A program made the translations under genes and the position numbers. DNA of 64,000 bases from Plantibacter sp. PA-3-X8 (GTDB taxonomy: Bacteria; Actinomycetota; Actinomycetes; Actinomycetales; Microbacteriaceae), in NCBI RefSeq assembly GCF_003856975.1, contig NZ_CP033107.1:868001-932000 (forward strand). The letters run 5' to 3'. Of this stretch, positions 35,627-44,373 are shown in pieces. The notes beneath the pieces are model-generated. The model had not been told where the DNA came from, did no database searches, and saw only the letters and a list, made by a program, of their open reading frames with translations. Numbering within the stretch: position 1 is the stretch's first letter; every line of letters starts with the position of its first letter.

Positions 35627-36169
35627 TCATCGCGAAGCCTGCCAAGCGCGACGGGCCACCCCGGCCGACCGGAACATCAGGATGAGCGAGCAGATCGCTC
35701 CGACGACGGTCGCCAGGAACGCCACGAGCGCGAGCATCTGGAGCAGTTCACCGATCGATGACGACCGGCCGACGTACGGCGGGATCTCGTCGGACACGGT
35801 GTTCCCGACGCCGAAGCCGGCGACGAACATGGCCAGGAGACCGAGCCAGACGAGCATCGAACCGAGTGTCGCGACGTGGACCCAGTGTGTGCCGAGCCGG
35901 CCGCGCCATCCGAAGTGGGTGAACACCAGAATGGCTGTGAGGCCGAGCAGGAACGCGATCGCGACACCGACGAGGCCGACGGCCAGGGTGGTGGGCGTGA
36001 ACACCCCGTAGATCGCCTCGATGCCGTAGGAGTCGTCCGTCATCGCGAGCGGCGCCCAGATGAGTTCCTCGATGGGAGCCAGCACCAGCATCACCGTCGC
36101 GGCGACCGCCCAGACGACGACGGCGATGCGCTGAGCGCGGAGGTCACGGCGTGCATCGGTCGTCTGCAT
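35627..36169 (-). CDS. Four-helix hypothetical membrane protein
   Basis: A 180-residue protein with four transmembrane segments (around IAVVVWAVAATVMLVLAP, LAVGLVGVAIAFLLGLTAI, GSMLVWLGLLAMFVAGFGV and LALVAFLATVVGAICSLILM). The start at 36169 (MQTTDARRDL) has GGAG upstream. It resembles small DUF2975-like or DUF2871-like membrane proteins, but I cannot fix the family. It precedes the BLUF gene by 37 nt on the same strand, so the two are probably co-transcribed and it may be the sensor's partner. Confidence 0.78.
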   Translation of the reverse strand: MQTTDARRDLRAQRIAVVVWAVAATVMLVLAPIEELIWAPLAMTDDSYGIEAIYGVFTPTTLAVGLVGVAIAFLLGLTAILVFTHFGWRGRLGTHWVHVATLGSMLVWLGLLAMFVAGFGVGNTVSDEIPPYVGRSSSIGELLQMLALVAFLATVVGAICSLILMFRSAGVARRAWQASR

Positions 36170-36204
36170 GGACTCCACGCTAGGCGCTCGGCGACGGCGG
36201 GGCG

Positions 36205-38814
36205 TCATCCCGCCGACGCGTCCTCCGGTGACGGTGCCGCTCCGAGCAACGCCAGTCGCTTCGCCAGGTAGGGCGCGGTGCGGCTGTCGGGGTCTGCGGC
36301 GACGGTGTCCGGCGTGCCCGCGGACACGATGCGTCCACCAGCGTCGCCGCCGGACGGTCCGAGGTCGATCACCCAGTCGGCCGCCGCGACGACGTCCATC
36401 TCGTGCTCGACCACGACGACCGTGTCGCCGGAGTCGACGAGCGCGTTCAGTTGCGCCAGCAGACGACGGACGTCGGCCGGGTGGAGGCCGGTCGTCGGCT
36501 CGTCGAGGAGGTAGAGGGTGTGGCCGCGTCGCACCCGCTGGAGTTCCGTCGCGAGCTTGATGCGCTGCGCCTCACCGCCCGACAGCTCGGTGGCCGGCTG
36601 GCCGAGCCGCAGGTACCCCAGGCCGACCTCGAGCAGGGTGCGGAGGCTGCGCGCAGCCGCCGGGACGGCCGCGAGGAACTCGGCCGCCTGCTCGACCGTG
36701 AGTGCGAGGACGTCTGCGATCGACTTCCCGTCGTAGGTGACCTCGAGGGTCTCAGCGTTGTACCGAGCGCCGTCACAGGTCGGGCACTTGCCGTAGCTGC
36801 CGGGGAGGAACAGCAGCTCGACCGACACGAAGCCCTCACCGAGGCAGGTCTCGCAGCGACCTCCCGCGACGTTGAACGAGAACCGGCCGGCCGTGTAGCC
36901 GCGTTCGCGGGCGAGGTCCGTGGCGGCGAAGGCGGCGCGGACGGCGTCGAAGAGGCCGGTGTAGGTGGCCAGGTTCGACCGCGGTGTGCGTCCGATGGGC
37001 TTCTGGTCGACCCGGACGAGGCGGTCGACGTGCTCGAGCCCTCGGACGCGGCGGACGGTGAGCGTGTCGGCATGTCCGTCCGGCACCGTCGCCTCCGCCA
37101 GGCCGGAACCCTCGGCCGCATCCGGATCGGCGGGCACCTCGTCGTCATCGTCTGCGACGTCGTCCGTCGTCCGGCCGTCTGCCCGCAGGTGATCGCGCAC
37201 GACGTCGCGGAGGACGCGGCTCACGAGGGTCGATTTGCCGGAACCGGAGACACCGGTGACGGCCACGAACGTCCCGAGGGGGATCGAGGCGTCGACGCCG
37301 GCGAGGTTGTGGAGCGTGATGCCCTCCACCTCGAGCCAGTCGCGCGCCTCACGGAGTGCTCGTCGCTCGGGAGCCGGACCGTGCTGGTCGGGGAAGAGGA
37401 ACGGACGGGTCGCCGACGCCTCGACGTCGGCGAGACCCTCGACGGCGCCGCTGTAGAGCACGTCGCCGCCACCCTCACCCGCGCCGGGGCCGACGTCGAC
37501 GATCCAGTCCGCGTTCCGGACGACGTCCATGTTGTGCTCGACGACGTAGACCGAGTTGCCGGAGCGCTTCAGCTGCTCCAGCACCTCGAGGAGGGGCTCC
37601 GCGTCGGCCGGGTGCAGACCCGCTGACGGTTCGTCGAGGACGTAGACCACGCCGAAGAGCCCGGAGCGCAGCTGGGTCGCGAGCCGGAGCCGCTGCATCT
37701 CGCCTGGGGAGAGCGTGGTCGTCACGCGCCCGAGTCCGAGGTAGCCGAGTCCGAGGTCGGTGAGCACGCGGATGCGCGCGAGGAGGTCGGTCGTGATGGC
37801 GACGGCGACGTCGGTGCGCTCGCCGGAGAGCGTGGTCGGGAGCGCGGGCGCCGCGTCGGTCAGCTCCGTGGTGGGGCGGATGACCTCGGCGAGTTCCGTC
37901 ATCGGCAGGGCGTTGAGCTCGGCGATCGTGCGGCCGGCGAAGGTGACCGCGAGCGCCTCGCGGCGGAGTCCCGTGCCGTGGCAGAGCGGGCACGGACCCG
38001 AGCGCACGAACTGCAGCACTTTGTTCCGCATCATCTGGCTCTTGGAGTCGGAGAGGGTGTGGAAGACGTACTGCTTGGCGCTCCAGAACATGCCGTTGTA
38101 CGGTTTCGCGACGCGGTCGCGCTGCGGCGTGATCTGCACGACCGGCTGCTCCTCGGTGAAGAGGATCCAGTCGCGGTCCTCCTGGTCGAGCTCCCGCCAG
38201 GGTCGGTCGACGTCGTATCCGAGGGCGATGGTGATGTCGCGGAGGTTCTTCGCCTGCCAGGCTCCCGGCCAGGCGGCGATCGCGCCCTCGCGGATGCTCA
38301 ACGACGGGTCGGGCACGAGGGAGTCCTCGGTGACCGTGTGCGCGACGCCGATGCCGTGGCACTCCGGGCAGGCGCCGACGGCGGTGTTGGGGGAGAAGGC
38401 GTCCGAGTCGAGTCGGGTCGTGAACCCCTCGGGGAAGGTGCCGGCGCGCGAGAAGAGCATGCGGAGCGAGTTTGAGAGGGTCGTCACCGTGCCGACGCTG
38501 GAGCGCGAGCTGGGGGCGCCGCGACGCTGCTGCAGGGCGACCGCCGGTGGCAGTCCTGAGATCGAGTCGACGTGCGGGTCATGACCCTGCTGGATCAGCC
38601 GCCTGGCGTACGGTGCGACGGACTCGAGGTACCGTCGCTGCGCCTCGGTGAAGATGGTGCCGAACGCGAGCGACGACTTGCCCGAGCCGGAGACCCCGGT
38701 GAAGGCGACGATCGCATCGCGCGGCACGTCGACGTCCACGTTGCGGAGGTTGTTCTCGTTGGCTCCCCGGACGCGGACGAACGGGTCGGATGCTTCGGGG
38801 GCGTGTTCGGGCAT
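36205..38814 (-). CDS. UvrA-like ABC ATPase (class II / UvrA2 type)
   Basis: An 869-residue protein, shorter than UvrA (~950). It has two ATPase modules (GVSGSGKSSLAF with LSPGEMQRL; GVSGSGKSTL with LSGGEAQRIKL) and zinc-finger Cys pairs (CPECHG; CPLCHG; CETCLG; CPTCDG). The region that binds UvrB in true UvrA appears shortened, as in UvrA2/DrrC-like proteins linked to drug tolerance. The first signature is LSPGE rather than LSGGE. Between Walker A 2 and the next conserved block lies an acidic insert with DDDDEVPADPD. No uvrB or uvrC is nearby. It overlaps no other gene and probably acts on DNA lesions or intercalators. Confidence 0.9.
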   Translation of the reverse strand: MPEHAPEASDPFVRVRGANENNLRNVDVDVPRDAIVAFTGVSGSGKSSLAFGTIFTEAQRRYLESVAPYARRLIQQGHDPHVDSISGLPPAVALQQRRGAPSSRSSVGTVTTLSNSLRMLFSRAGTFPEGFTTRLDSDAFSPNTAVGACPECHGIGVAHTVTEDSLVPDPSLSIREGAIAAWPGAWQAKNLRDITIALGYDVDRPWRELDQEDRDWILFTEEQPVVQITPQRDRVAKPYNGMFWSAKQYVFHTLSDSKSQMMRNKVLQFVRSGPCPLCHGTGLRREALAVTFAGRTIAELNALPMTELAEVIRPTTELTDAAPALPTTLSGERTDVAVAITTDLLARIRVLTDLGLGYLGLGRVTTTLSPGEMQRLRLATQLRSGLFGVVYVLDEPSAGLHPADAEPLLEVLEQLKRSGNSVYVVEHNMDVVRNADWIVDVGPGAGEGGGDVLYSGAVEGLADVEASATRPFLFPDQHGPAPERRALREARDWLEVEGITLHNLAGVDASIPLGTFVAVTGVSGSGKSTLVSRVLRDVVRDHLRADGRTTDDVADDDDEVPADPDAAEGSGLAEATVPDGHADTLTVRRVRGLEHVDRLVRVDQKPIGRTPRSNLATYTGLFDAVRAAFAATDLARERGYTAGRFSFNVAGGRCETCLGEGFVSVELLFLPGSYGKCPTCDGARYNAETLEVTYDGKSIADVLALTVEQAAEFLAAVPAAARSLRTLLEVGLGYLRLGQPATELSGGEAQRIKLATELQRVRRGHTLYLLDEPTTGLHPADVRRLLAQLNALVDSGDTVVVVEHEMDVVAAADWVIDLGPSGGDAGGRIVSAGTPDTVAADPDSRTAPYLAKRLALLGAAPSPEDASAG

Positions 38815-38907
38815 CAGATCACCCTACGTCGCCGCGGTCCGGTGGGCGACCGGTTGACGTGCCCCGCCCGATGCGCGATGTCGGGGGTGGACGGCAGGAT
38901 CGTCCTC

Positions 38908-39474
38908 ATGACTCGTGAACGATCCTGGCACGGCTGTGTCTTCATCGGCGTGAGCCTCGACGGCTTCATCGCAGGGCCCGACGGTGACCTCGGCTGGCTC
39001 ACCGAGCTCGAGCCGCGGGGGCATACCGCGGATGCGCCAGGGCAGCACCCGGCGTTCGACTGGGATTCGTTCTTCCCGACGATCGACACCCTCGTGATGG
39101 GCCGCACTACCTACGACACCGTCCTCGGCTTCGGCGAGTGGCCGTTCGACGGCAAGCGGGTCGTCGTGCTGAGCACCACGCTCGAGGTCGGGGACGACCG
39201 CATCACGGTCGCCGGGTCGCTCGACGAGGCGGCCGCCCTGCTCGACAAGGCCGGGGCCGGCCGCGTCTACATCGACGGCGGCAGGACCATCCAGGCGTTC
39301 CTCGGTGCGGGCCTCGTCGATGAGATCACCGTGTCGGTCGCACCGGTGCTCATCGGCTCGGGCGCCCGCCTCTTCGGCGACCTCGACGCCGACGTCCGCC
39401 TGCGGCTCCGCGGTACCCACGCGACGCCCGAGGACGGGCTCGTGCGCATCACCTACGACGTGCTGCCGCGCTGA
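38908..39474 (+). CDS. Dihydrofolate reductase-like (RibD_C) protein
   Basis: A 188-residue protein beginning CVFIGVSLDGFIAGPDGDL, the typical start of the actinobacterial RibD_C/DHFR-like family, with LVMGRTTYDTVLGF in the cofactor-binding part and VAPVLIGSGARLFG near the end. The start at 38908 has AGGA 12 nt upstream, a loose fit. It is related to the protein at 12301-12870 but is not a near-identical copy. Probably an NADPH-dependent reductase of unknown substrate. A long hairpin follows before the convergent moaE. Confidence 0.88.
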   Translation: MTRERSWHGCVFIGVSLDGFIAGPDGDLGWLTELEPRGHTADAPGQHPAFDWDSFFPTIDTLVMGRTTYDTVLGFGEWPFDGKRVVVLSTTLEVGDDRITVAGSLDEAAALLDKAGAGRVYIDGGRTIQAFLGAGLVDEITVSVAPVLIGSGARLFGDLDADVRLRLRGTHATPEDGLVRITYDVLPR

Positions 39475-39479
39475 CAGTC

Positions 39480-39534
39480 GATTCGCCCCGGATCGTCGCC
39501 CACGCTTCGTGCGTGCGACCACTCGGGGCGAATC
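39480..39534. terminator. Long hairpin between convergent genes
   Basis: GATTCGCCCCG (39480-39490) pairs with CGGGGCGAATC (39524-39534). An inner stem (GTCGC and GCGAC, CACGC and GCGTG) extends it around a TTCGT loop. It sits 5 nt after the DHFR-like stop and 12 nt from the moaE stop, so it should end transcription from both sides. Confidence 0.75.
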
Positions 39535-39546
39535 GAGGACGAGCCG

Positions 39547-39975
39547 CTACAGGCCGACCCATTCCGTCTCGCCGTCGGCCAGGTGTTGGCGCTTCCAGAT
39601 GGGGACGGTGCGCTTGATCTCCTCGACCAGGCGCTCGCAGGCGGCGAACGCCTCGGCCCGGTGCGCGGCGGCGACGGCGGCCACGAGGGCCAGGTCGCCG
39701 ACGACGAGCGACCCGACGCGATGCGCTGCCGCCACTCGGAGGCCGGTCTCCGCGGCGACCGTCCGGCAGCAGTCCTCCAGGAACCGTTGGGCATCGGGAT
39801 GGGCGCGGTAGTCGAGGGCGTCGACCGCCTCGCCGTGGTCGTGGTCGCGCACGATCCCTCGGAAGGCGACGAGTGCGCCGTTGGCGGGCGCCGCGACGAA
39901 GTCCTCGATCGCGTGCGCGTCGAGGGGCGACTCCGAGATGAGGGCGAGGACCTCGGGAACCGTCGACTCACTCAT
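39547..39975 (-). CDS. moaE: Molybdopterin synthase large subunit MoaE
   Basis: A 142-residue protein. Conserved MoaE segments are visible: GALVAFRGIVRDHD, ALDYRAHPDAQ, VAAAHRVGSLVVGD, FAACERLVEEIKRTVPIWKR and EWVGL at the end. IKRTVPIWKR contains the active-site Lys pair. GGAGGTG lies 8 nt before the ATG at 39975, which overlaps the end of the moaC-moaB fusion by 8 nt. With MoaD (34868-35125) it converts cPMP to molybdopterin. Last gene of the minus-strand Moco operon. Confidence 0.94.
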   Translation of the reverse strand: MSESTVPEVLALISESPLDAHAIEDFVAAPANGALVAFRGIVRDHDHGEAVDALDYRAHPDAQRFLEDCCRTVAAETGLRVAAAHRVGSLVVGDLALVAAVAAAHRAEAFAACERLVEEIKRTVPIWKRQHLADGETEWVGL

Positions 39976-40951
39976 GCGCGCCACCTCCGGCGATCTGGGC
40001 GACGAGGTGGTCGAGCAGGCCGTCGAGGACCGCGAGCCCGTCCTTCACGCCGCCGGTCGACCCGGGCAGGTTCACCACGACGGTGCCGCCGGAGACCCCG
40101 GCGAGCCCACGACTGAGCGCCGCGGTCGGGGTCTTGGTCGACCCGAGGGTGCGGATCGCCTCCGCGATGCCGGGCAGCTCGCGGTCGAGGTGGGGCTGCG
40201 TCGCCTCCGGGGTGCGGTCGCTCGGCGAGAGGCCGGTGCCGCCCGTCGTGATGAGCACTGCGGGCGCGGCGTCCAGGGCTGCCGTGATCGCGAGGTGCAC
40301 GTCGGCGTCGGACACGACCGTCACCGCATCGACCGCGTAGTCGTGCTCGGACAACCACGCGGAGATGCGCGGCCCCGTGAGGTCCTCGCGCGTGCCGGCC
40401 GCGCCGGCGGTCGACGCGACGATGACGGCCGCGGTTCGCGGACGGACCGTTCGCGCCACAGGTGCTTCGATCGGCTCCGACGCTTCCGGCGTCCAGTTCC
40501 CGCGCTTGCCGCCGGATTTCTCCAGCAGCCGGATGTCGCCGAGGACCGAGGCCGGGTCGACGGCCTTGACCATGTCATGCAGGGTCAGGCCGGCGATCGA
40601 CGCGGCCGTCAGGGCCTCCATCTCGACCCCGGTCTGGCCGGTGGTCTTCGCCGTCGCGGTGATGACGATGGAGTCCTCGGTGAATGCGAAGTCGAGGCTC
40701 ACGGACGACAGCGCGAGCTGGTGGCACAGCGGGATGAGCTCGCTCGTCCGCTTGGCCCCCGCGATCCCCGCGATGCGAGCGGTCGCGATGACATCCGCCT
40801 TCGGCAGGCCGTCCGCCTGGACGAGTGCGATCACGTCTGGTCGGGTGGTGAAGGTCGCGGTCGCCGTCGCGACCCGCTTCGTCGTGGCCTTGTCGCCGAC
40901 GTCGACCATGCGTGCGCGGCCGTCGTCGTCGAGGTGTGTGAGCCCGGTCAT
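39968..40951 (-). CDS. moaC/moaB: Fused MoaC-MoaB (cPMP synthase / molybdopterin adenylyltransferase-like)
   Basis: A 327-residue fusion. Residues 1-~155 are MoaC, with GIAGAKRTSELIPLCHQLAL and TGVEMEALTAASIAGLTLHDM including the catalytic Lys, Asp and His regions. Residues ~165-327 are a MoaB/MogA domain with ITTGGTGLSPSDRTPEA and VVVNLPGSTGGVKDG. The MoaC part makes cPMP from the MoaA product; the MoaB part probably adenylates molybdopterin before MoeA inserts molybdenum. The start at 40951 overlaps the moeA stop (ATGA); another ATG at 40960 is in frame. The fusion is known in Actinobacteria. Confidence 0.93.
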   Translation of the reverse strand: MTGLTHLDDDGRARMVDVGDKATTKRVATATATFTTRPDVIALVQADGLPKADVIATARIAGIAGAKRTSELIPLCHQLALSSVSLDFAFTEDSIVITATAKTTGQTGVEMEALTAASIAGLTLHDMVKAVDPASVLGDIRLLEKSGGKRGNWTPEASEPIEAPVARTVRPRTAAVIVASTAGAAGTREDLTGPRISAWLSEHDYAVDAVTVVSDADVHLAITAALDAAPAVLITTGGTGLSPSDRTPEATQPHLDRELPGIAEAIRTLGSTKTPTAALSRGLAGVSGGTVVVNLPGSTGGVKDGLAVLDGLLDHLVAQIAGGGAHE

Positions 40952-42183
40952 AGTGCCCATGCTTCCACAGCGTCACCGGCGCCGAGCTCGAGCGTGTCCT
41001 CCGGGATCACGATCAGCACGTCGGAGGCCGCGAGCCCGGCGACCAGGTGCGAGCCGGGGCCCGCGACCGGTTCGACCCGGCCATCGTCTCGTCGGCGTCC
41101 GCGGAGGAACTGGCGCTTGCCGGGCACCGAACGCACGGCGACCGCGAGTTCGGCCGGCACGCGCGACGCTTGCGGCAGCCCCGCGACCCGGCGGAGGACC
41201 GGAGCGACGAAGACCTCGAACGAGAGCTGGGTGCTCACCGGGTTGCCGGGGAACGCGATGATCGGGACGCCCCGGTGGGCGCCGAGCGCCTGTGGTCCGC
41301 CGGGCTGCATCGCGACCGAACCGATCCAGCCACCCAGCGGACCGAGGACGTCACGGACGACCTCGTGCTCACCCATGGAGATCCCGCCGGAGGTGAGGAT
41401 GAGATCGACCTCGCCGTGGAGGTCGTCGAGCAGGGCGAGCAGGACGTCGGCATCGTCGACGACGCGCGCACGGGCGTTGACCTCGGCCCCGGCTGCGACG
41501 ACAGCGGCCGCCAGCGCGGTCCCGTTGGAGTCGAAGGTCTGGCCGAGCGTCGGCGTCTCGCCGGGTTCGACGAGTTCGGCACCGGTCGTGACGATCGCGA
41601 CCCGCACCCGCCGACGCACCTCGACGGTCGTGATCCCGGCCGCAGCCAACACGGCGAGGTGTCGTGAAGCGAGGCGCACGCCGGCCGGCAGCAGCTCCTC
41701 GCCGGCGCGGACGTCGCTCCCGCGTTCCCGGACGAACAGCCCCACCGGGCGCTCGCCACCGCCGCGCGCAGGACCGAGGAGAACGGTCTCGACACCGTCC
41801 GGATCCGTCTCGACCTCGCTCTCCTCGACCGGCACGACGACGTCCGCACCCGGCGGAACGACCGCGCCCGTCATGATGCGCACCGAGGTCCCCGCCTCGA
41901 GCGGCGCGGGGTCGATCGGGCGCGCGGCGATCTCGCCCACCACCCGCAGTCGCGTCTCATCGCCCGTGAGGTCTGCCGCCCGAACCGCGAAGCCGTCCAT
42001 CTGCGAGTTGCGGAACAGCGGCAGGTCGACCGGAGACGGCACCGCCACCGCCGTCACCCGAGCTGCGGCCTCGTCGGTCGGCACGTGCTCGGCGCCGGTG
42101 TCGGTTACGTCGTCGAGGAGGGCTGCGACGTCGGAGGCGTGTTGCTCGACGGTCTTCCGACTCGTGGGCGCTGGCGTCGTCAT
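40948..42183 (-). CDS. moeA: Molybdopterin molybdenumtransferase MoeA
   Basis: A 411-residue protein. The MoeA signatures are present: LPLFRNSQMDGFAVRAADL with the catalytic Asp, IMTGAVVPPGADVVVPVEE, VAIVTTGAELVEPG and TSGGISMGEHEVVRDVL, followed by FPGNPVSTQLSFEVFV. It inserts molybdate into adenylated molybdopterin. The start at 42183 (MTTPAPTSRK) was chosen over an upstream in-frame Met; GGGAA is the only ribosome-binding-like sequence. It overlaps the moaC-moaB gene and lies 58 nt downstream of the moeB-like gene. Confidence 0.94.
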   Translation of the reverse strand: MTTPAPTSRKTVEQHASDVAALLDDVTDTGAEHVPTDEAAARVTAVAVPSPVDLPLFRNSQMDGFAVRAADLTGDETRLRVVGEIAARPIDPAPLEAGTSVRIMTGAVVPPGADVVVPVEESEVETDPDGVETVLLGPARGGGERPVGLFVRERGSDVRAGEELLPAGVRLASRHLAVLAAAGITTVEVRRRVRVAIVTTGAELVEPGETPTLGQTFDSNGTALAAAVVAAGAEVNARARVVDDADVLLALLDDLHGEVDLILTSGGISMGEHEVVRDVLGPLGGWIGSVAMQPGGPQALGAHRGVPIIAFPGNPVSTQLSFEVFVAPVLRRVAGLPQASRVPAELAVAVRSVPGKRQFLRGRRRDDGRVEPVAGPGSHLVAGLAASDVLIVIPEDTLELGAGDAVEAWAL

Positions 42184-42241
42184 GGTGGTTCCCGTCGTCG
42201 AGGTCGGTCGGTGGGGCTGCACGGGGTGTTCGGAGCCGCGG

Positions 42242-43381
42242 TCAGTAGCGGGGGACGGTCGGATCCACGAGCCGCGACCACGCGTCGATGCCGCCCTCGA
42301 GATGGACGGCCGAGTAGCCGCGCTCGAGGAGCAGGCGAAGCGCGGACTCGGATCGGATGCCGTGGTGGCAGTAGACGACCACGGGCGTCTCGGGGTCGAG
42401 CCCGTGGAGCGTCTCGGGGAGCGAGCCGAGCGGCATCAGCGTCGAACCGGGCAACCGGGCGATCTCCGCCTCCCACGGCTCCCGGACGTCGAGCAGGACG
42501 GCCTCATCGTCGCTCGCCGCGAGCTGCGGTGCGGTGATCGTGCGGCCGCCGTGTCGCGGCTCGTGCGGGGCTGCCGCTGCGGCGCTCGCCGTGTCCCCTC
42601 CTGGCGTCCGATGCAGATGCTCATCGAGCGACACCTGCCGGGCGCCCGCGGGGTCGCGCTCGTACCGGAGTTCGCGGAACCCGCCGCTCAGCCCGTCGAA
42701 CATCGTCACCCGGCCGAGCGAGAGGGTCCCGACCCCGGTGAGCACCTTGATCGCCTCGGTGGCCATGATGGACCCGATGACCCCGACCGTGGTGGGCAGG
42801 ACGCCGCCGGCCTCGCAGGAGAGCACCGAACCGTCCGTCGGCGGGTGGGGGAAGAGGTCGCGGTAGCGCGGGCCGCGAGACGACCAGCTGAGTCCAGCCT
42901 GCCCGCCGTACTGCGAGACCGCACCCCAGACGAGTGGGACGTCGGCGAGCGTCGCGGCGTCGTCGACCAGGTAACGGGTCTCGAAGTTGTCGCTGCCGTC
43001 GATGACGAGGTCGATCTCCGCGTCGGCCAGGAGGCCCATGATCTCGCCGGGTCCGAGGCGGAGGCGGTGCCTGAGGATCGTCGCATCGGTGTTGACGGCG
43101 AGGGCGCGGTCCCCGGCGGAGTCGACCTTCGGACGGCCGACGTCCGCGGTGCTGTGGACGGTCTGCCGATGCAGGTTGCTGAGCTCGACCGTGTCGTCGT
43201 CCACCAGGTGGATCGCGCCGTCACCGGAACCGACACCGGCAGCGGCAAGCGCCGGGATGACGATGCTGCCGAGGCCGCCGGCGCCGACGATCAGCACCCG
43301 TGCGTCGGCGAGACGCTGTTGCGCCGCTGGTCCGAACCCGGGGAGGGCGAGCTGCCTGGCGTACCGCGCGGTCGAGGACAT
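42242..43381 (-). CDS. moeB: MoeB/ThiF-type adenylyltransferase with C-terminal rhodanese domain
   Basis: A 379-residue protein. Residues 1-~250 are an E1-like adenylyltransferase: RYARQLALPGFG, VLIVGAGGLGSIVIPALAAAGVG, VELSNLHRQTVH and VIDGSDNFETRYLVDDA. Residues ~275-379 are a rhodanese with Cys338 in VVYCHHGIRSES. It adenylates the C-terminal Gly of MoaD and may also carry the sulfur used for thiocarboxylation, as MOCS3-type fusions do. A role with ThiS is also possible. First gene of the minus-strand Moco operon; the start at 43381 fits the family's usual N-terminus. Confidence 0.92.
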   Translation of the reverse strand: MSSTARYARQLALPGFGPAAQQRLADARVLIVGAGGLGSIVIPALAAAGVGSGDGAIHLVDDDTVELSNLHRQTVHSTADVGRPKVDSAGDRALAVNTDATILRHRLRLGPGEIMGLLADAEIDLVIDGSDNFETRYLVDDAATLADVPLVWGAVSQYGGQAGLSWSSRGPRYRDLFPHPPTDGSVLSCEAGGVLPTTVGVIGSIMATEAIKVLTGVGTLSLGRVTMFDGLSGGFRELRYERDPAGARQVSLDEHLHRTPGGDTASAAAAAPHEPRHGGRTITAPQLAASDDEAVLLDVREPWEAEIARLPGSTLMPLGSLPETLHGLDPETPVVVYCHHGIRSESALRLLLERGYSAVHLEGGIDAWSRLVDPTVPRY

Positions 43382-43524
43382 GCGCCGATTATCCCACCGG
43401 CACCGTGCCCGCCGGCCCTCAGACCGCATCCGCTCGCGTCCGCAGGAGGCAGCAGGCGCCGCCGCGAGAAACCGACAGGAGTGGTGCAGTGGCACGACGC
43501 GTCGATCGATGCTGGGATGGACGC

Positions 43525-43938
43525 ATGGATGACCACCTCCCCATCGTCGAGTTCGCGTTCCCCGGCCCGCTGCGGGACAGGCTGGTGGCGGCGATCGAGT
43601 CCGGCGAGAAGGTCGCGACGAGTTCCCTGGCGCACGAGTACGAGGTGGCAGGCGAGGAGTTGCCGGCGGTCGGGCAGCGCGGAATCGTCGTCGATTCCGA
43701 TGGCGCTCACCGCTTCGTCATCGAGACGGTGGGTGTCGAGGTGGTACCGCTGGGCGAGGTGCCACTGGCTCACGCTCTGGCGGAGGGCGAAGGCTACGCC
43801 TCGGTCGCCGACTGGCGTGCCGGTCACGAGCGGTTCTGGACCTCACCGGAGATGCAGGCCGAACTCGGCGCCGACTTCCGCGTCGACGACACGACGCTCG
43901 TCGTCCTCGAACGGTTCGCCCTCATCGCCCGGGACTGA
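43525..43938 (+). CDS. ASCH-domain protein
   Basis: A 137-residue protein matching the ASCH fold, a PUA-related RNA-binding domain: EFAFPGPLRDRLVAAIESGEK with the conserved Gly-Glu-Lys, then VGQRGIVVDSDGAHRFVIET, EVPLAHALAEGEG and HERFWTSPEM. E. coli YqfB of this fold is an amidohydrolase on N4-acetylcytidine, so either RNA binding or nucleoside hydrolysis is possible. The frame is open upstream, but protein-like sequence begins at ATG 43525. It is divergent from moeB and convergent with the VOC gene, 6 nt apart. Confidence 0.85.
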   Translation: MDDHLPIVEFAFPGPLRDRLVAAIESGEKVATSSLAHEYEVAGEELPAVGQRGIVVDSDGAHRFVIETVGVEVVPLGEVPLAHALAEGEGYASVADWRAGHERFWTSPEMQAELGADFRVDDTTLVVLERFALIARD

Positions 43939-43944
43939 GGCCGA

Positions 43945-44322
43945 TCAGACCGGCTTGACGGGCGTGCGCAGGAGGCAGAAGGCGTTGCCCTCGGGATCGG
44001 CGAGGACGTGCCACGACTCGTCGCCCGTCTGCCCGATGTCCGTCGGGCGCGCTCCGAGGGCCAACAGGCGCTCGAGTTCGGCGTCCTGGTCGCCGTCGGT
44101 CGGGCTGACGTCGATGTGGAGCTTCGACTTCGGCTGCGGCGGGTCGTCGCTGCGGCTGAGGATGATGGTCGGCTGCGATCCACCGAAGCCGTCCCGCGCT
44201 CCGATCTCCACCCCGTCCTCGTCTCGGTCGAGCACGACGAAGTCGAGGACCTCGCACCAGAAGCGGGCGAGCGCTTCCGGATCGCGGCAGTCCAGGACGA
44301 GTTCACTGATGCGGCATGACAT
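43945..44322 (-). CDS. VOC-family (glyoxalase/bleomycin resistance-like) protein
   Basis: A 125-residue single-unit VOC protein with two beta-alpha-beta-beta-beta motifs: ISELVLDCRDPEALARFWCEVL at the start, KLHIDVSPTD in the middle and HVLADPEGNAFCLL at the end, the usual metal-proximal turn. Members include glyoxalases, dioxygenases and antibiotic-binding proteins; nothing here picks one. It stands alone downstream of the TetR gene with 51 nt between. Confidence 0.88.
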   Translation of the reverse strand: MSCRISELVLDCRDPEALARFWCEVLDFVVLDRDEDGVEIGARDGFGGSQPTIILSRSDDPPQPKSKLHIDVSPTDGDQDAELERLLALGARPTDIGQTGDESWHVLADPEGNAFCLLRTPVKPV

Positions 44323-44373
44323 GACGGCACGCTACCCCGCACGCGTCGTGCAGCGGAACCCGTTGCGGATCGG

